Shown here one piece after another: positions 43,579 through 54,081 of a DNA stretch of 64,000 bases. The DNA is from Caballeronia arationis (lineage in GTDB: Bacteria > Pseudomonadota > Gammaproteobacteria > Burkholderiales > Burkholderiaceae), in contig NZ_FCOG02000014.1 of NCBI RefSeq assembly GCF_001544975.2, forward strand, positions 1 to 64,000, written 5' to 3'. The notes under the pieces were generated by a model. That model did not search any database. It saw nothing but the letters and a program-made list of their open reading frames with translations, and was not told the origin of the DNA. The translations under genes were made by a program, and so were the position numbers. How positions within the stretch are numbered: the stretch's first letter is position 1; each line of letters opens with the position of its first letter.

Positions 43579-45270
43579 TCAGCCGCCCAGGGTCGCGCGA
43601 TCGAGATAGAGCTGCGAGTTCGCATTGAACCGCACGCCCGCGACGTTCGCCCTCGTCACGACCAGATAGTCGTAGAAATACGGAATCACGACTGGCGTCT
43701 CATCGAGCAGCAGGTTCTGGATCTGCGCGGACAGCTTTTTCTGCGAGGCGACGTCGAGCGCCGCCACGAACTCGGCGACCAGCTTGTCGTATTGCGGATT
43801 CTTGAAGTGCGCGGCATTCCACGTGCCGCCGCTTTCGAGCGGCGCATTGAGAAACACGTTCGGCACGCCGCGATGGCCGTAGTCGGTGATGCCGAGCGGC
43901 GAGTCGAGCCAGTCCGACTTGCCGAACGTGCCCGCGCCGTAATACAGCTCCTGGCTTTCCACCTTCAGCGAGATTTTCACGCCGATCGCCTTCGCCGCAT
44001 TCTGGATTACGACGGCGAGGTCGGGAATCTCCATGTATTTTTCGGTCGTCAGCGTGATCTCGAAGCCATTCGGCACGCCGGCCTGCGCGAGTAGCTGCTT
44101 CGCCTTCGCGACATCGATCTTGCGCTGCGGCACCGACAGGTCGCTCGACGTGAACACCGGTGCGAACGGGCTGTCGTTTCCAAGCGCGGCGCGCCCCCGG
44201 AACAGGCCCTTGACCATGATCTCGCGGTCGATGGCGAGCGCAAGCGCCTGACGCACGCGCTTGTCCTTGAACGGGCCCATGTCGTTGCGCATGTGCATCT
44301 GCCGATGCGCGCTCGACTTCACGCCGAGCACCTTGAACTCGCGGTTGTTCAGCACGGACAGGCCGCCCTGGACGGTGAAGTCGCCCATCACGTCGGCCTG
44401 GCGGCCTTGCAACGCGAGCAGTTGCGCCTGCTGGTCGGCGTAGAACGCGAAGGTCACGCGATCGGGCAGCGCCTTCTCGCCCCAGTAGTCCGGATTGCGC
44501 ACGAACGACGCGCCGACCTTCGGCGTGTACCTCTCGAACTTGAGCGGCCCCGTGCCGATGAACGATTTCTCGTAGCTGCCCGAAAAGTTCGCGGGCAGGA
44601 TCACGGCGTTGAAATTGTCGGAGGAAACGTAGAACGGGAAGTTGCCGTTCGGCGCATCGAGATGGAATTCGACGGTGAGCGCGTCGATGGCCTTGACCGA
44701 ATCCTTCGACAAAACGCCCTTCAGCACCGAGAGTGCCGCCGAGCCGCTGCCGGGGTCGGCCAGGCGGTTGAAGGTCGCGGCCACGTCCTTCGCGGTCATC
44801 TTCTGGCCGTCGTGAAACCTGACGTTGTCGCGCAGCTTGAAGGTCCACACGTCGCCCTTGTCGTTCGACTTCCACGACAGCGCGAGCGCGGGCCGGAGCG
44901 TGAGCTTCTCGCCGTCGTCGTCGATCAGGAATTCGCCGGTCTGGTTGATGAGCGCGAGGCCGGCGGCGTCGGTAACGGTGAGCGGATCGACCGCGCCCGC
45001 GGGCGTCAGGTGCGCGACGCGGATCGTGCCGCCCGGCTTGCCCGCGCCCTGCGCGCGGGCGCGCGGCGTGCCGATTACACCGTCCAGGTCGATTACGCCG
45101 CCCAGCGCGAGCGCGAGTCCGAGCATGCTCGCGTGCCGCAGCAGTTCGCGCCGCGTGAGCCGGCCGGCCTTGAATTCGTCGATGGCGTGGTTGCCGAGTT
45201 CGCCCGCGGATGCTCTCGAAACGTCGAGGGCGCGGTCGAAGGCCTGATCGTGGTCGGTCGATGTCTTCAT
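43579..45270 (-). CDS. ABC substrate-binding protein, family 5, with Tat signal
   Basis: A 563-residue extracytoplasmic solute-binding protein of the Dpp/Opp family (SBP_bac_5). The N terminus is long (~45 residues) and carries a twin-arginine motif RLTRRELLRHASMLG before the hydrophobic core, with cleavage near PRARAQ. The mature part shows LRDNVRFHDGQKMTAKDVAATFNR and KDKRVRQALALAIDREIMVKGLFRG, both family signatures. It would bind peptides, nickel/opine or other ligands; the substrate is not inferable. First gene of the four-gene importer operon. Confidence 0.92.
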   Translation of the reverse strand: MKTSTDHDQAFDRALDVSRASAGELGNHAIDEFKAGRLTRRELLRHASMLGLALALGGVIDLDGVIGTPRARAQGAGKPGGTIRVAHLTPAGAVDPLTVTDAAGLALINQTGEFLIDDDGEKLTLRPALALSWKSNDKGDVWTFKLRDNVRFHDGQKMTAKDVAATFNRLADPGSGSAALSVLKGVLSKDSVKAIDALTVEFHLDAPNGNFPFYVSSDNFNAVILPANFSGSYEKSFIGTGPLKFERYTPKVGASFVRNPDYWGEKALPDRVTFAFYADQQAQLLALQGRQADVMGDFTVQGGLSVLNNREFKVLGVKSSAHRQMHMRNDMGPFKDKRVRQALALAIDREIMVKGLFRGRAALGNDSPFAPVFTSSDLSVPQRKIDVAKAKQLLAQAGVPNGFEITLTTEKYMEIPDLAVVIQNAAKAIGVKISLKVESQELYYGAGTFGKSDWLDSPLGITDYGHRGVPNVFLNAPLESGGTWNAAHFKNPQYDKLVAEFVAALDVASQKKLSAQIQNLLLDETPVVIPYFYDYLVVTRANVAGVRFNANSQLYLDRATLGG

Positions 45271-45487
45271 CAGTGGGCGTTCCGTTCCGTATGTTGTAAT
45301 TGTTGCGGGCGGCGCGATACGACGCGCTGCCGGTCCACCTGCAGTCCGATGATGGCCCGGCTTGCCGAGCCTGATAAGGCCTCGTCAGTTTAGCCGGGCA
45401 GAATTCGTTTTCGACGCGACCTGGCGTATTCGCTTCGCGCCGGCTCAAGCAGCGACGTTTAGCAAGTCCTGCGCCGCATTTGCTGCT

Positions 45488-45967
45488 TCAGTGTTCGTGC
45501 GGGTGCTTGTGGATCGGATCGACCCAGAAAACCTCTTCCGGTTTTTCCACCGCATCGATATTCAGGTTCACCACCACAGCCTCATTGTCGCTGCGCACGA
45601 GCACGCATTCGAGCGGCTCGTCGGTGCGCGCGTTGATCTCCTGATGCGGCACGTACGGCGGCACGAAGATGAAATCGCCGGGGCCGGCCTCGGCCGTGAA
45701 TTCCAGATGCTCGCCCCAGCGCATGCGCGCGTGGCCGCGCACGACGTAGATCACGCTTTCCAGCGCGCCGTGATGGTGCGCGCCGGTCTTGGCATTCGGA
45801 TGGATCGTCACGGTGCCGGCCCAGATCTTCTGTGCCCCGACACGCGCCGCGTTGATCGCGGCCGCCCGGTTCATGCCGGGCGTCTGCGGCGTATTGGTAT
45901 CGAGCTGGCCGGCGCGGATCACCTTCACGCCGTGTTCGCGCCAGTCGATCTTCGGTTCGTCGCTCAT
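45488..45967 (-). CDS. Cupin-domain protein
   Basis: A 159-residue single-cupin protein. Motif 1 is GAHHHGALESVIYVVRG (metal-binding His residues and Glu) and motif 2 is PGDFIFVPPYVPHQEIN (third His). A metal ion is likely. Function in the cell is unknown. The C-terminal tail is His-rich (IHKHPHEH). CGGAGA precedes ATG 45967. It sits between fusA and the ABC importer, all on the minus strand, but after the fusA terminator. Confidence 0.87.
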   Translation of the reverse strand: MSDEPKIDWREHGVKVIRAGQLDTNTPQTPGMNRAAAINAARVGAQKIWAGTVTIHPNAKTGAHHHGALESVIYVVRGHARMRWGEHLEFTAEAGPGDFIFVPPYVPHQEINARTDEPLECVLVRSDNEAVVVNLNIDAVEKPEEVFWVDPIHKHPHEH

Positions 45968-46005
45968 CGTCGTCTCCGGTCATTGTCAAGGTGAGGCGCG
46001 CGGAT

Positions 46006-46054
46006 AAAAAAAGTCCGTTGCGGCCACACGTGAAGCACGGGCATACAACGGACT
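46006..46054 (-). terminator. Rho-independent terminator of fusA
   Basis: Inverted repeat AGTCCGTTG / CAACGGACT (9 bp) around a 25-base loop that can pair further; on the minus strand it ends in TTTTTTT. It begins 18 bases beyond the fusA stop. Confidence 0.85.
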
Positions 46055-46071
46055 CGTAACAGCGATGCGGC

Positions 46072-48177
<2,106 letters not shown>

Positions 48178-48382
48178 TTGAACCTCCTGTGGATGGGTCG
48201 AGCGGATGGCGAACTAACCCTGAAGCGGCGAAAGGCAGGCTGATGCCGCCATCGCGCGCGGCCGGGAAAGCGCCGGACAGCGTCTCGCTGGTCTATTAGG
48301 ATAGCGCTTCGACACGCTTCTTGCAGGATTCCTGCCAGGCGCGGGCAGGCGCCGGAAGCCGGGGCGCGCGATGCCGCGGGCG

Positions 48383-48415
48383 AAAAAAAACCGGCGCGTC
48401 ACATGGACGTGCCGG
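48383..48415 (-). terminator. Rho-independent terminator of the DUF192 gene
   Basis: Stem CCGGCGCGTC / GACGTGCCGG (9 of 10 pairs) with a five-base loop at 48391-48415, followed on the minus strand by eight T residues. It lies 40 bases after the DUF192 stop. Confidence 0.85.
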
Positions 48416-48454
48416 CTCGGCGGATTGCGCTCGCGCAGGGCTGCTGCGACAGGG

Positions 48455-49000
48455 CTATTGCGCGGCTGGAAGCCCCTGAATCTTCATGCCCGGCTTGATG
48501 CCTTTCGACGTGAACCAGCCCTTGCTCATCTCGAGCGCATAGACGCCGTTGTTGCGCGGACAGTGGTTGTCGGTCGTCTCGGCCTGCATTTCGTCGATGT
48601 CGGTGATCGTGCCGTCGCCGCGAATGAACGCGATCGACAGCGGGATCAGCGTGTTCTTCATCCAGAAGCAATGCACGGCGGTTTCGTTGAAGACGAAGAG
48701 CATGCCCTCGTTGGGCGCGAGCTTGGTGCGATACATGAGGCCCTGCTCGCGGTCGGCGTCGTTTGCCGCGACCGCTGCGTCGATCACGAACATGCCGGCC
48801 GTGAGTCGCGCGCGCGGGAATTCGGCCGGCTGCTTCGCGCCCGGAGGCAGTTGCTGCGCATGAACCGTGGAGATCGCCGCGATTGGCAGAAGGAGCGCCA
48901 CGGCGAGCGCGCGCAGGCGACGGCCGAAACCGGATTGGCGAAGCGAAGCGAGCGGATTGAACGAAGGGAGCGGATTGAATGAGCGCAGCGAAAGACGCAC
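48455..49000 (-). CDS. Secreted DUF192 protein
   Basis: A 181-residue protein. After a hydrophobic leader (LRALAVALLLPIAAISTVHA) the mature part is a full DUF192 domain: REQGLMYRTKLAPNEGMLFVF, FWMKNTLIPLSIAFI, and the ending NNGVYALEMSKGWFTSKGIKPGMKI. Function unknown. The start is GTG 49000 with AAGGAG seven bases upstream. The leader is preceded by ~25 extra residues containing a tandem hexapeptide SFNPLP/SFNPLA, encoded by an 18-base DNA repeat at about 48946-48985. Confidence 0.88.
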   Translation of the reverse strand: MRLSLRSFNPLPSFNPLASLRQSGFGRRLRALAVALLLPIAAISTVHAQQLPPGAKQPAEFPRARLTAGMFVIDAAVAANDADREQGLMYRTKLAPNEGMLFVFNETAVHCFWMKNTLIPLSIAFIRGDGTITDIDEMQAETTDNHCPRNNGVYALEMSKGWFTSKGIKPGMKIQGLPAAQ

Positions 49001-49093
49001 GACGAAACTCCTTGGAAGCCTGAGTAGCAGAAAAGAACGGGGAAAAGCCGCAAAAGCCGAAATGACCCGCGCATGTTACTCGATGCATCTGCA

Positions 49094-49133
49094 AAAGAAA
49101 AAGGCAGAGTGCCCTGGGGGCAATCTGCCTTTT
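49094..49133 (-). terminator. Terminator of the small His/Lys-rich protein gene
   Basis: Perfect 10-bp stem (AAAAGGCAGA / TCTGCCTTTT) with an inner GC hairpin (TGCCC / GGGCA) and a T-rich tail on the minus strand; A-rich on the other side, so it may work in both directions. Confidence 0.85.
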
Positions 49134-49212
49134 AAACGCCATGACAACGGCTGTACTGCTATGTCTGTACTGCTGTTTTCCTGGCTTCGCTATAAAGCGA
49201 GTTACAACAAAC

Positions 49213-49425
49213 TTACTGCGATGCGCCCGTAGCAGCGGCCGGTGCTGCTTGAGCCGACGAAGCTGCCTTCTTGTGCGACGACTTGTGCGACGTCTTCTTG
49301 TGGTGGGTCGACTTGTGGGCCGTCGAAGCCGCTGCCGGTGCTGCCGGAGCCGTTGCGTCCGAAGCTTGTGCGAATGCAGCCGTTGCGAACAGGCCAGCGA
49401 CGAGAGCAGCGATCAGTTTGTTCAT
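49213..49425 (-). CDS. Small secreted His/Lys/Ala-rich protein
   Basis: A 70-residue protein. A signal peptide (MNKLIAALVAGLFATAAFA) is followed by ~50 residues of Ala/Pro, then STAHKSTHHKKTSHKSSHKK, then an Ala-rich end. The His/Lys cluster could bind metal or nucleic acid, but this is only composition. GAGGA lies before ATG 49425, and a dedicated terminator follows, so it is a real, short monocistronic gene. No family recognised beyond similar hypothetical secreted peptides of Burkholderia-like bacteria. Confidence 0.7.
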   Translation of the reverse strand: MNKLIAALVAGLFATAAFAQASDATAPAAPAAASTAHKSTHHKKTSHKSSHKKAASSAQAAPAAATGASQ

Positions 49426-49760
49426 CTGTGAATCCTCAGCTTTAGTAAATTAACCAAACGACCCGGTTATTGGAGTCATGTCGGTAAACGAGCCATCCAC
49501 CTTTCGGTTGACAGTGATATCGATAAATAAACCGATATTTCTGCGAGCGCTAAAACCTTACAAAAAGCCTGTGAAAAGCAGGTGTTTGATGCGGTCATTC
49601 GCTAATGCCGGATAGCTTTGCAAGGCATCTGCGACCACTAACGCAGGGTGGCTGAAGTCGGTTGACGAAAATCTTTTTTGATATTGCGGGTCGATTGAAA
49701 TCGCTTGGTGTGCCGTGCATTAACGCTTTTTCGTGACAGCATGTTTAAGCAGGGCGAGAT
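49426..49760. other. AT-richer intergenic region between rluE and the small secreted protein
   Basis: About 335 bases, clearly lower in G+C than the flanks, without a supported gene. It holds the promoter of the small secreted protein gene (minus strand) and the end of rluE. An inverted repeat ATATCG/CGATAT sits near 49520-49545. A small RNA here is possible, but I found no promoter-terminator pair to support one. Confidence 0.4.
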
Positions 49761-50339
49761 TCACGCGATGCCGTTCCACGGTGCGCGCGGCGGCAACTCC
49801 GTCGATTCCCCTGGTGCGAGTCCGAGCGCGAACACATCGAGCGCGCCGATGCCGACGCGCACGAGCCGCAGCGTCGGATAGCCGACCGCCGCCGTCATGC
49901 GCCGGACTTGGCGATTCTTGCCCTCGGTGATCGAGAGTTCGATCCACGTCGTCGGGATCGCCGCGCGATAGCGGATCGGCGGCGTGCGTGGCCAGAGTTG
50001 CTCGCCGGTGCTCGCTGAATCGACGAACGCCACCTGACATGGGCGCGTGACGTAGTCCCCCAGATCGACGCCCTTTGCGAGCCGCGCGAGCGCCGCTTCA
50101 TCAGGCGCGCCTTCCACTTGCGCCCAATAGTGCTTGACGAGCTTGTGACGCGGCTCGGCGATGCGCGTCTGCAAGGCGCCGTCGTCGGTGAGGAGCAGGA
50201 GGCCTTCGCTGTCGGCGTCGAGTCGGCCCGCGGGATAGACGCCCGGCGTTTTCACCCAGTCTCCAAGCGACGGGCGCGTCTCGTGCGCGGAAAACTGACA
50301 GATCGTGCCGAACGGCTTGTTGAGGGCGATGAGCGACAT
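49761..50339 (-). CDS. rluE: 23S rRNA pseudouridine synthase, RluE/RsuA family
   Basis: A 192-residue RsuA-family enzyme without the S4 domain, which is the RluE type. It begins IALNKPFGTICQFS and has the catalytic Asp in YPAGRLDADSEGLLLL, followed by HKLVKHYWAQVEG and ITEGKNRQVRRM. RluE makes one pseudouridine in 23S rRNA. It is divergent from icd across a 360-base gap with a palindrome. Confidence 0.9.
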   Translation of the reverse strand: MSLIALNKPFGTICQFSAHETRPSLGDWVKTPGVYPAGRLDADSEGLLLLTDDGALQTRIAEPRHKLVKHYWAQVEGAPDEAALARLAKGVDLGDYVTRPCQVAFVDSASTGEQLWPRTPPIRYRAAIPTTWIELSITEGKNRQVRRMTAAVGYPTLRLVRVGIGALDVFALGLAPGESTELPPRAPWNGIA

Positions 50340-50699
50340 GGCTGGATTGAGAAAAATCGGGAAGAGGGCGCCGGGCCTTGATCCGCGCGGCTTCGGGCTT
50401 GCCTGGGGCTAGTCCGCGCGCTGGCGGTTGGCGGCATATTAATGCATAATCCGAATCTGCAACTTGTAGGTCTTATATAAGACATATGAGTCGAGCGCGG
50501 TTCCGTCGGCGTGACGGTGCGCGCGCTTTGGCCGCTCCCGGCGCTACGCGGCCGCCTGCCCCAGTGGGCTAGAATATTATTCTGGCTGCCCGGCCGGCCA
50601 CGGGCGCGCGGCGACGCTCGCCGGGCCACGCAGACCCATGCATCGTCGCAATCTGCTTCAGCTAGCTTTCAACCAGCCCAGCCTTCTTTGGAGTCGACC
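50340..50699. other. Divergent promoter region between rluE and icd
   Basis: About 360 bases without a gene. It includes the 14-bp palindrome at 50470-50483 and, closer to icd, TAGAATATTATTCT at 50570-50583, whose TAGAAT is a good -10 candidate for icd and which is itself palindromic (AGAATA-T-TATTCT). Confidence 0.5.
50470..50483. promoter_or_regulatory. Perfect 14-bp palindrome, operator candidate for icd/rluE
   Basis: GTCTTATATAAGAC is a perfect even palindrome standing out from GC-rich DNA. Its size and AT-rich centre fit a dimeric regulator of the GntR type. The position, 217 bases before the icd start and 130 bases before rluE, allows control of either. No regulator gene adjoins it. 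Confidence 0.55.
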
Positions 50700-51956
50700 A
50701 TGCCGTATCAGCACATCAAGGTTCCGACGGGCGGTGACAAGATCACCGTCAACGCGGATTACTCCCTCAACGTGTCCGACCAGCCGATCATTCCGTACAT
50801 CGAAGGCGACGGCACAGGCGTCGACATCACCCCGGTGATGATCAAGGTCGTCGATGCAGCGGTCGAGAAGGCGTACGGCGGCAAGAAGAAGATCCACTGG
50901 ATGGAGATCTACGCGGGCGAAAAGGCGACCAAGGTATACGGTCCGGACGTCTGGCTGCCGGACGAAACGCTCGACGTAGTGAAGGAATACATCGTCTCGA
51001 TCAAGGGTCCGCTCACGACGCCCGTCGGTGGCGGCATCCGCTCGCTCAACGTGGCGCTGCGCCAGCAACTGGACCTGTACGTCTGCCTGCGGCCGGTGCA
51101 GTACTTCAAGGGTGTGCCCTCGCCGGTGCGCGCGCCCGAGAAGATCAACATGATCATCTTCCGCGAGAATTCCGAAGACATCTATGCCGGTATCGAGTGG
51201 GCGGCGCAGTCGGAGGAAGCGAAGAAGGTCATTAAGTTCCTGCGCGAGGAAATGGGCGTGAAGAAGATCCGCTTTCCGGAGACATCGGGCATCGGCATCA
51301 AGCCCGTTTCGAAGGAAGGCACGCAGCGGCTCGTGCGCAAGGCGATCCAGTACGCGATCGACAACGACCGTCGCACGGTCACGCTCGTGCACAAGGGCAA
51401 CATCATGAAGTTTACGGAAGGTGCGTTCCGCGACTACGGCTATGAACTCGCGCAGCAGGAGTTCGGCGCGGAACTCATCGATGGCGGTCCGTGGATGAAG
51501 TTCAAGAACCCGAAAACGGGCAATGACATCGTCGTAAAGGACGTGATCGCCGATGCGTTCCTGCAGCAGATCCTGCTGCGTCCGGCGGAGTACGACGTGA
51601 TCGCCACGCTCAACCTGAACGGCGACTACGTTTCCGACGCGCTGGCGGCACAGGTTGGCGGCATCGGCATTGCGCCGGGCGCGAATCTGTCGGATTCGGT
51701 CGCGATGTTCGAAGCGACGCACGGCACCGCCCCGAAGTACGCGGGCAAGGACTACGTGAATCCGGGCTCGGAGATTCTGTCGGCGGAGATGATGCTGCGT
51801 CACATGGGCTGGACCGAAGCGGCGGATGTGATCATCAGTTCGATGGAGAAGTCGATCCTGTCGAAGCGCGTGACGTATGACTTCGCACGGCTGATGGAAG
51901 GCGCGACGCAGGTCTCGTGCTCCGGGTTCGGGCAGGTGATGATCGAAAATATGTAA
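50700..51956 (+). CDS. icd: NADP-dependent isocitrate dehydrogenase
   Basis: A 418-residue enzyme of the E. coli Icd type. Marks are PYIEGDGTG near the start, the phosphorylatable-Ser/substrate loop [44 protein letters not shown], and [19 protein letters not shown]. It converts isocitrate to 2-oxoglutarate in the TCA cycle, with NADP as cofactor. ATG 50700 is chosen because GGAG lies six bases upstream and the protein start fits the family; an upstream in-frame extension is composed of unlikely residues. Terminator follows at 51984. Confidence 0.96.
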   Translation: MPYQHIKVPTGGDKITVNADYSLNVSDQPIIPYIEGDGTGVDITPVMIKVVDAAVEKAYGGKKKIHWMEIYAGEKATKVYGPDVWLPDETLDVVKEYIVSIKGPLTTPVGGGIRSLNVALRQQLDLYVCLRPVQYFKGVPSPVRAPEKINMIIFRENSEDIYAGIEWAAQSEEAKKVIKFLREEMGVKKIRFPETSGIGIKPVSKEGTQRLVRKAIQYAIDNDRRTVTLVHKGNIMKFTEGAFRDYGYELAQQEFGAELIDGGPWMKFKNPKTGNDIVVKDVIADAFLQQILLRPAEYDVIATLNLNGDYVSDALAAQVGGIGIAPGANLSDSVAMFEATHGTAPKYAGKDYVNPGSEILSAEMMLRHMGWTEAADVIISSMEKSILSKRVTYDFARLMEGATQVSCSGFGQVMIENM

Positions 51957-51983
51957 ACGCGAATTCCTCTAAAGGAATCGATG

Positions 51984-52019
51984 ACCCCGGCTGGCATGGA
52001 ATTGTCGCCGGGGTTTTTT
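51984..52019 (+). terminator. Rho-independent terminator of icd
   Basis: Stem ACCCCGGC / GCCGGGGT around a 15-base loop, followed by TTTTTT, 27 bases after the icd stop. Confidence 0.88.
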
Positions 52020-52167
52020 ATGACCTATGGGTTTTAATGCGGTGCGGTTTCGAGAACCATTAAGAACAAATCCTGTTTTCTACGTCGTGGATAGAATTGT
52101 GCGACGAACGATTGATTATTGTCATCGCTCATCGTTTCAACAATAGTCCACGGCCTTTGAAGAGGAA

Positions 52168-52551
52168 GTGTCGTGGAAAATCAAGTACGGGCCGTTGCCG
52201 CTCCTCCGATTCGATCCCGCTGTAGGCGAAATGGCGCGAACGCTTTGCGTTCTTCGAAGCGCATGGCGGGCCGCGAGACCCGCCGTTCAAGCCTGCGCTG
52301 AAGGCGCTGCCGTCCGGCGAGCGCATGCTCGTCCCGAAGAACTTTCCCGCGTTCTTCCGGGGTCCGATCTATTTCTTTGCGACAGGCATGTGGAGAAGAG
52401 GGCTCACGCTATTGGGCTGCTCGTTTTGGCGGCGTTCGTGGCGATTGCCGGCGAGGCGACTTTCTACAGCGGTACGGGCAATGTCTCGGGGCTCGTGATC
52501 GCTGTGATGAGCGGGATCAGCGAGAATTATTCGCACGATTTCAAATGGTAA
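52168..52551 (+). pseudogene. DUF2628-family membrane protein, broken by frameshifts
   Basis: The plus strand carries one protein spread over two frames. Frame A from 52168 reads SWKIKYGPLPLLRFDPAV; from about 52226 the sequence continues in another frame as KWRERFAFFEAHG, then MLVPKNFPAFFRGPIYFF and GMWRRGLTLLG to ~52410; then frame A resumes with LLVLAAFVAIAG and NVSGLVIAVMSGISENYSHDF to the stop at 52551. The middle part (RFAFFEAHG..., FFRGPIYFFATGMWRRGLTLL) is the recognisable DUF2628 pattern. At least two frameshifts are needed, and an in-frame TAG lies at 52223-52225 in the middle frame. It is on the plus strand between icd and csp and is most likely a dead gene. Confidence 0.75.
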
Positions 52552-52651
52552 AGGGAAATAACGGCGGGGATTTTTTCGAAGATCCGCGGCTCGTTTAAAG
52601 GGGCTTGTCGAGTTGAGGCAATCGTGAATCGGTCATTTTTGCCGGGTTGAC

Positions 52652-52996
52652 GTGACACGCGCGAGGCTCGAGCGCCGCTGGATTCCGCCGCTCGTCGCGC
52701 TGATGCTCGCCAAGGCTGCCGCTAACGCCGCAACAGCCATGCTCGGCGACCGTATTGCGATCGAGTTTTCGGGCATCCCGCATGCCGTGGGTGGGCGTTT
52801 CGAACTTCGCGTTCCCGCCGGCAGCGGTCGGGAAAAAGCCCTGTTTGCCGCAGGCGAAATCGACCTTCCGCGGTGGATGCATTTCATGCTCCGCCGCGCG
52901 TCGACCTGCTCGCGTCCGACGCGGCGATGCAGACCGCACCGGCGTAGCGGTCCTCATCTGCCGCCGCCGTCGCGCCTGCACGTCACAGCACCCTGA
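52652..52996 (+). pseudogene. Unrecognised short reading frame, possibly decayed gene
   Basis: The frame encodes a hydrophobic start (PPLVALMLAKAAANAATAML) then GDRIAIEFSGIPHAVGGRFELRV and EKALFAAGEIDLPRWMHF, which looks protein-like. After about 52885 it turns into an Arg/Pro-rich stretch, whereas another frame there gives PPRVDLLASDAAMQ and a TAG, a more natural end. A frameshift near 52885 is therefore likely. No family was recognised, no good ribosome site is seen, and it adjoins the DUF2628 pseudogene, so the whole 52.1-53.0 kb stretch looks like decaying DNA. Confidence 0.35.
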
Positions 52997-53000
52997 AACC

Positions 53001-53025
53001 AAAAAACCCGGCACGAGGCCGGGTT
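53001..53025 (-). terminator. Rho-independent terminator of the cold-shock gene
   Basis: Stem AACCCGGC / GCCGGGTT with a five-base loop, followed by TTTTTTGG on the minus strand; 28 bases beyond the csp stop. Confidence 0.88.
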
Positions 53026-53053
53026 CAGCAGGCAATAAAGTGCGATCGAACGG

Positions 53054-53260
53054 TCAGGCCGCGTCCTGAATATTCGAAGCCTGTTTGCCCTTCGGTCCCT
53101 GGACGATCTCGAAGCTGACCTTCTGGCCTTCCTTGAGCGTCTTGAAACCGTTCATCTGTATAGCCGAGAAATGTGCGAACAGATCCTCGCCGCCTTCGTC
53201 GGGCGTGATGAATCCGTAGCCTTTCGCGTCATTGAACCATTTGACCGTACCAGTTGACAT
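53054..53260 (-). CDS. Cold-shock-domain protein (CspA family)
   Basis: A 68-residue single cold-shock domain. RNP1 is KGYGFI and RNP2 is DLFAHFSAI; the start [13 protein letters not shown] is standard. It binds single-stranded nucleic acid and melts RNA secondary structure in the cold or in growth transitions. GGGGAAGTAGGT precedes ATG 53260. A good sigma-70 promoter ~140 bases upstream predicts a long 5' untranslated leader, as in cold-induced csp genes, and a terminator closes the transcript. Confidence 0.95.
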   Translation of the reverse strand: MSTGTVKWFNDAKGYGFITPDEGGEDLFAHFSAIQMNGFKTLKEGQKVSFEIVQGPKGKQASNIQDAA

Positions 53261-53732
53261 ACCTACTTCCCCTCTAACTCTCGTCGCTACCACGAGCACG
53301 CTCGAAAAGCTCAGCGGCCACTATGTGAACCGTGCCCTCCTCACTAGCTCACCTCGGCATTTTTTCGCCTGTATGGCCTTCGGAAAAAAGTGCCAGTTTG
53401 ATTGTTGAATCTCTTAAATCAGGTGTCAAGAAAATTTTGAGATGGTCGATAAGCCCGTTGTAAAGAGCACATTCGTAGGGTTATTCCTGCTTTCCGTGTG
53501 TGCGGCCGCGCAAGCAAGGCATCTTGAAAAGTCGCATAATCGTCTCACTTGAGTGGTACTCGCGAGGCGCGCCCTGCAGTCAGTTTTTTTTGAAGCTGTG
53601 CGATACTGGATTCATAGAAGGTTCAAGCGGGCTGGCGCGCAGACGGCGCCGGCTGAATTCAGGCAGGATGGGCTCGATGCGGGCATCCGTGGTGCCAGTT
53701 TTCCGACCGGACGGTTGGCGTTATCGGCGGCA
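53261..53732. other. csp leader and clpS promoter region
   Basis: About 470 bases without a gene, between the divergent csp and clpS genes. It contains the csp promoter (53401-53429), its predicted ~130-base leader and, at the right end, the clpS promoter. Confidence 0.5.
53401..53429 (-). promoter_or_regulatory. Sigma-70 promoter of the cold-shock gene
   Basis: On the minus strand TTGACA (53424-53429) and AACAAT (53401-53406) with a 17-base spacer: perfect -35, 4 of 6 at -10. A start near 53394 gives a leader of about 130 bases before ATG 53260. Confidence 0.65.
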
Positions 53733-53760
53733 TTGCGGGCCTGTCCGAGTTGTTTAGAAT
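53733..53760 (+). promoter_or_regulatory. Promoter of clpSA, predicting a leaderless clpS mRNA
   Basis: TTGCGG (53733-53738), 16-base spacer and TAGAAT (53755-53760). A start seven bases after the -10 box would fall on the A of the clpS ATG at 53767. No Shine-Dalgarno sequence precedes that ATG. Confidence 0.5.
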
Positions 53761-53766
53761 GGGTGT

Positions 53767-54081
53767 ATGGCGATCAATCCCAACAAGCAGGACGGCACGG
53801 TACTGGAGCGGCAGGAGCAAAAGCTCAAGCAGCCTGCGATGTACAAGGTGGTGCTGCTGAATGACGACTTCACGCCGATGGAATTCGTCGTGATGGTCGT
53901 GCAGGAATATTTCAACAAGGATCGTGAGACTGCGACGCAAATCATGCTGAAGGTTCATCGCGAGGGCAGGGGAGTTTGTGGGGTCTACACGCGGGACATT
54001 GCGTCGACCAAAGTTGAGCAAGTCGTTAGCCATGCACGGCAAGCGGGGCATCCGCTGCAGTGTGTGATGGAGGAAGCATGA
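53767..54081 (+). CDS. clpS: ATP-dependent Clp protease adaptor ClpS
   Basis: A 104-residue adaptor. The core begins [17 protein letters not shown], with the N-degron-binding Asn-Asp pair, and ends with [21 protein letters not shown], the family C terminus. It delivers N-end-rule substrates to ClpA. The gene is followed by clpA with a 4-base overlap (ATGA), the usual pair. The start has no ribosome site; see the promoter entry. Confidence 0.96.
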   Translation: MAINPNKQDGTVLERQEQKLKQPAMYKVVLLNDDFTPMEFVVMVVQEYFNKDRETATQIMLKVHREGRGVCGVYTRDIASTKVEQVVSHARQAGHPLQCVMEEA

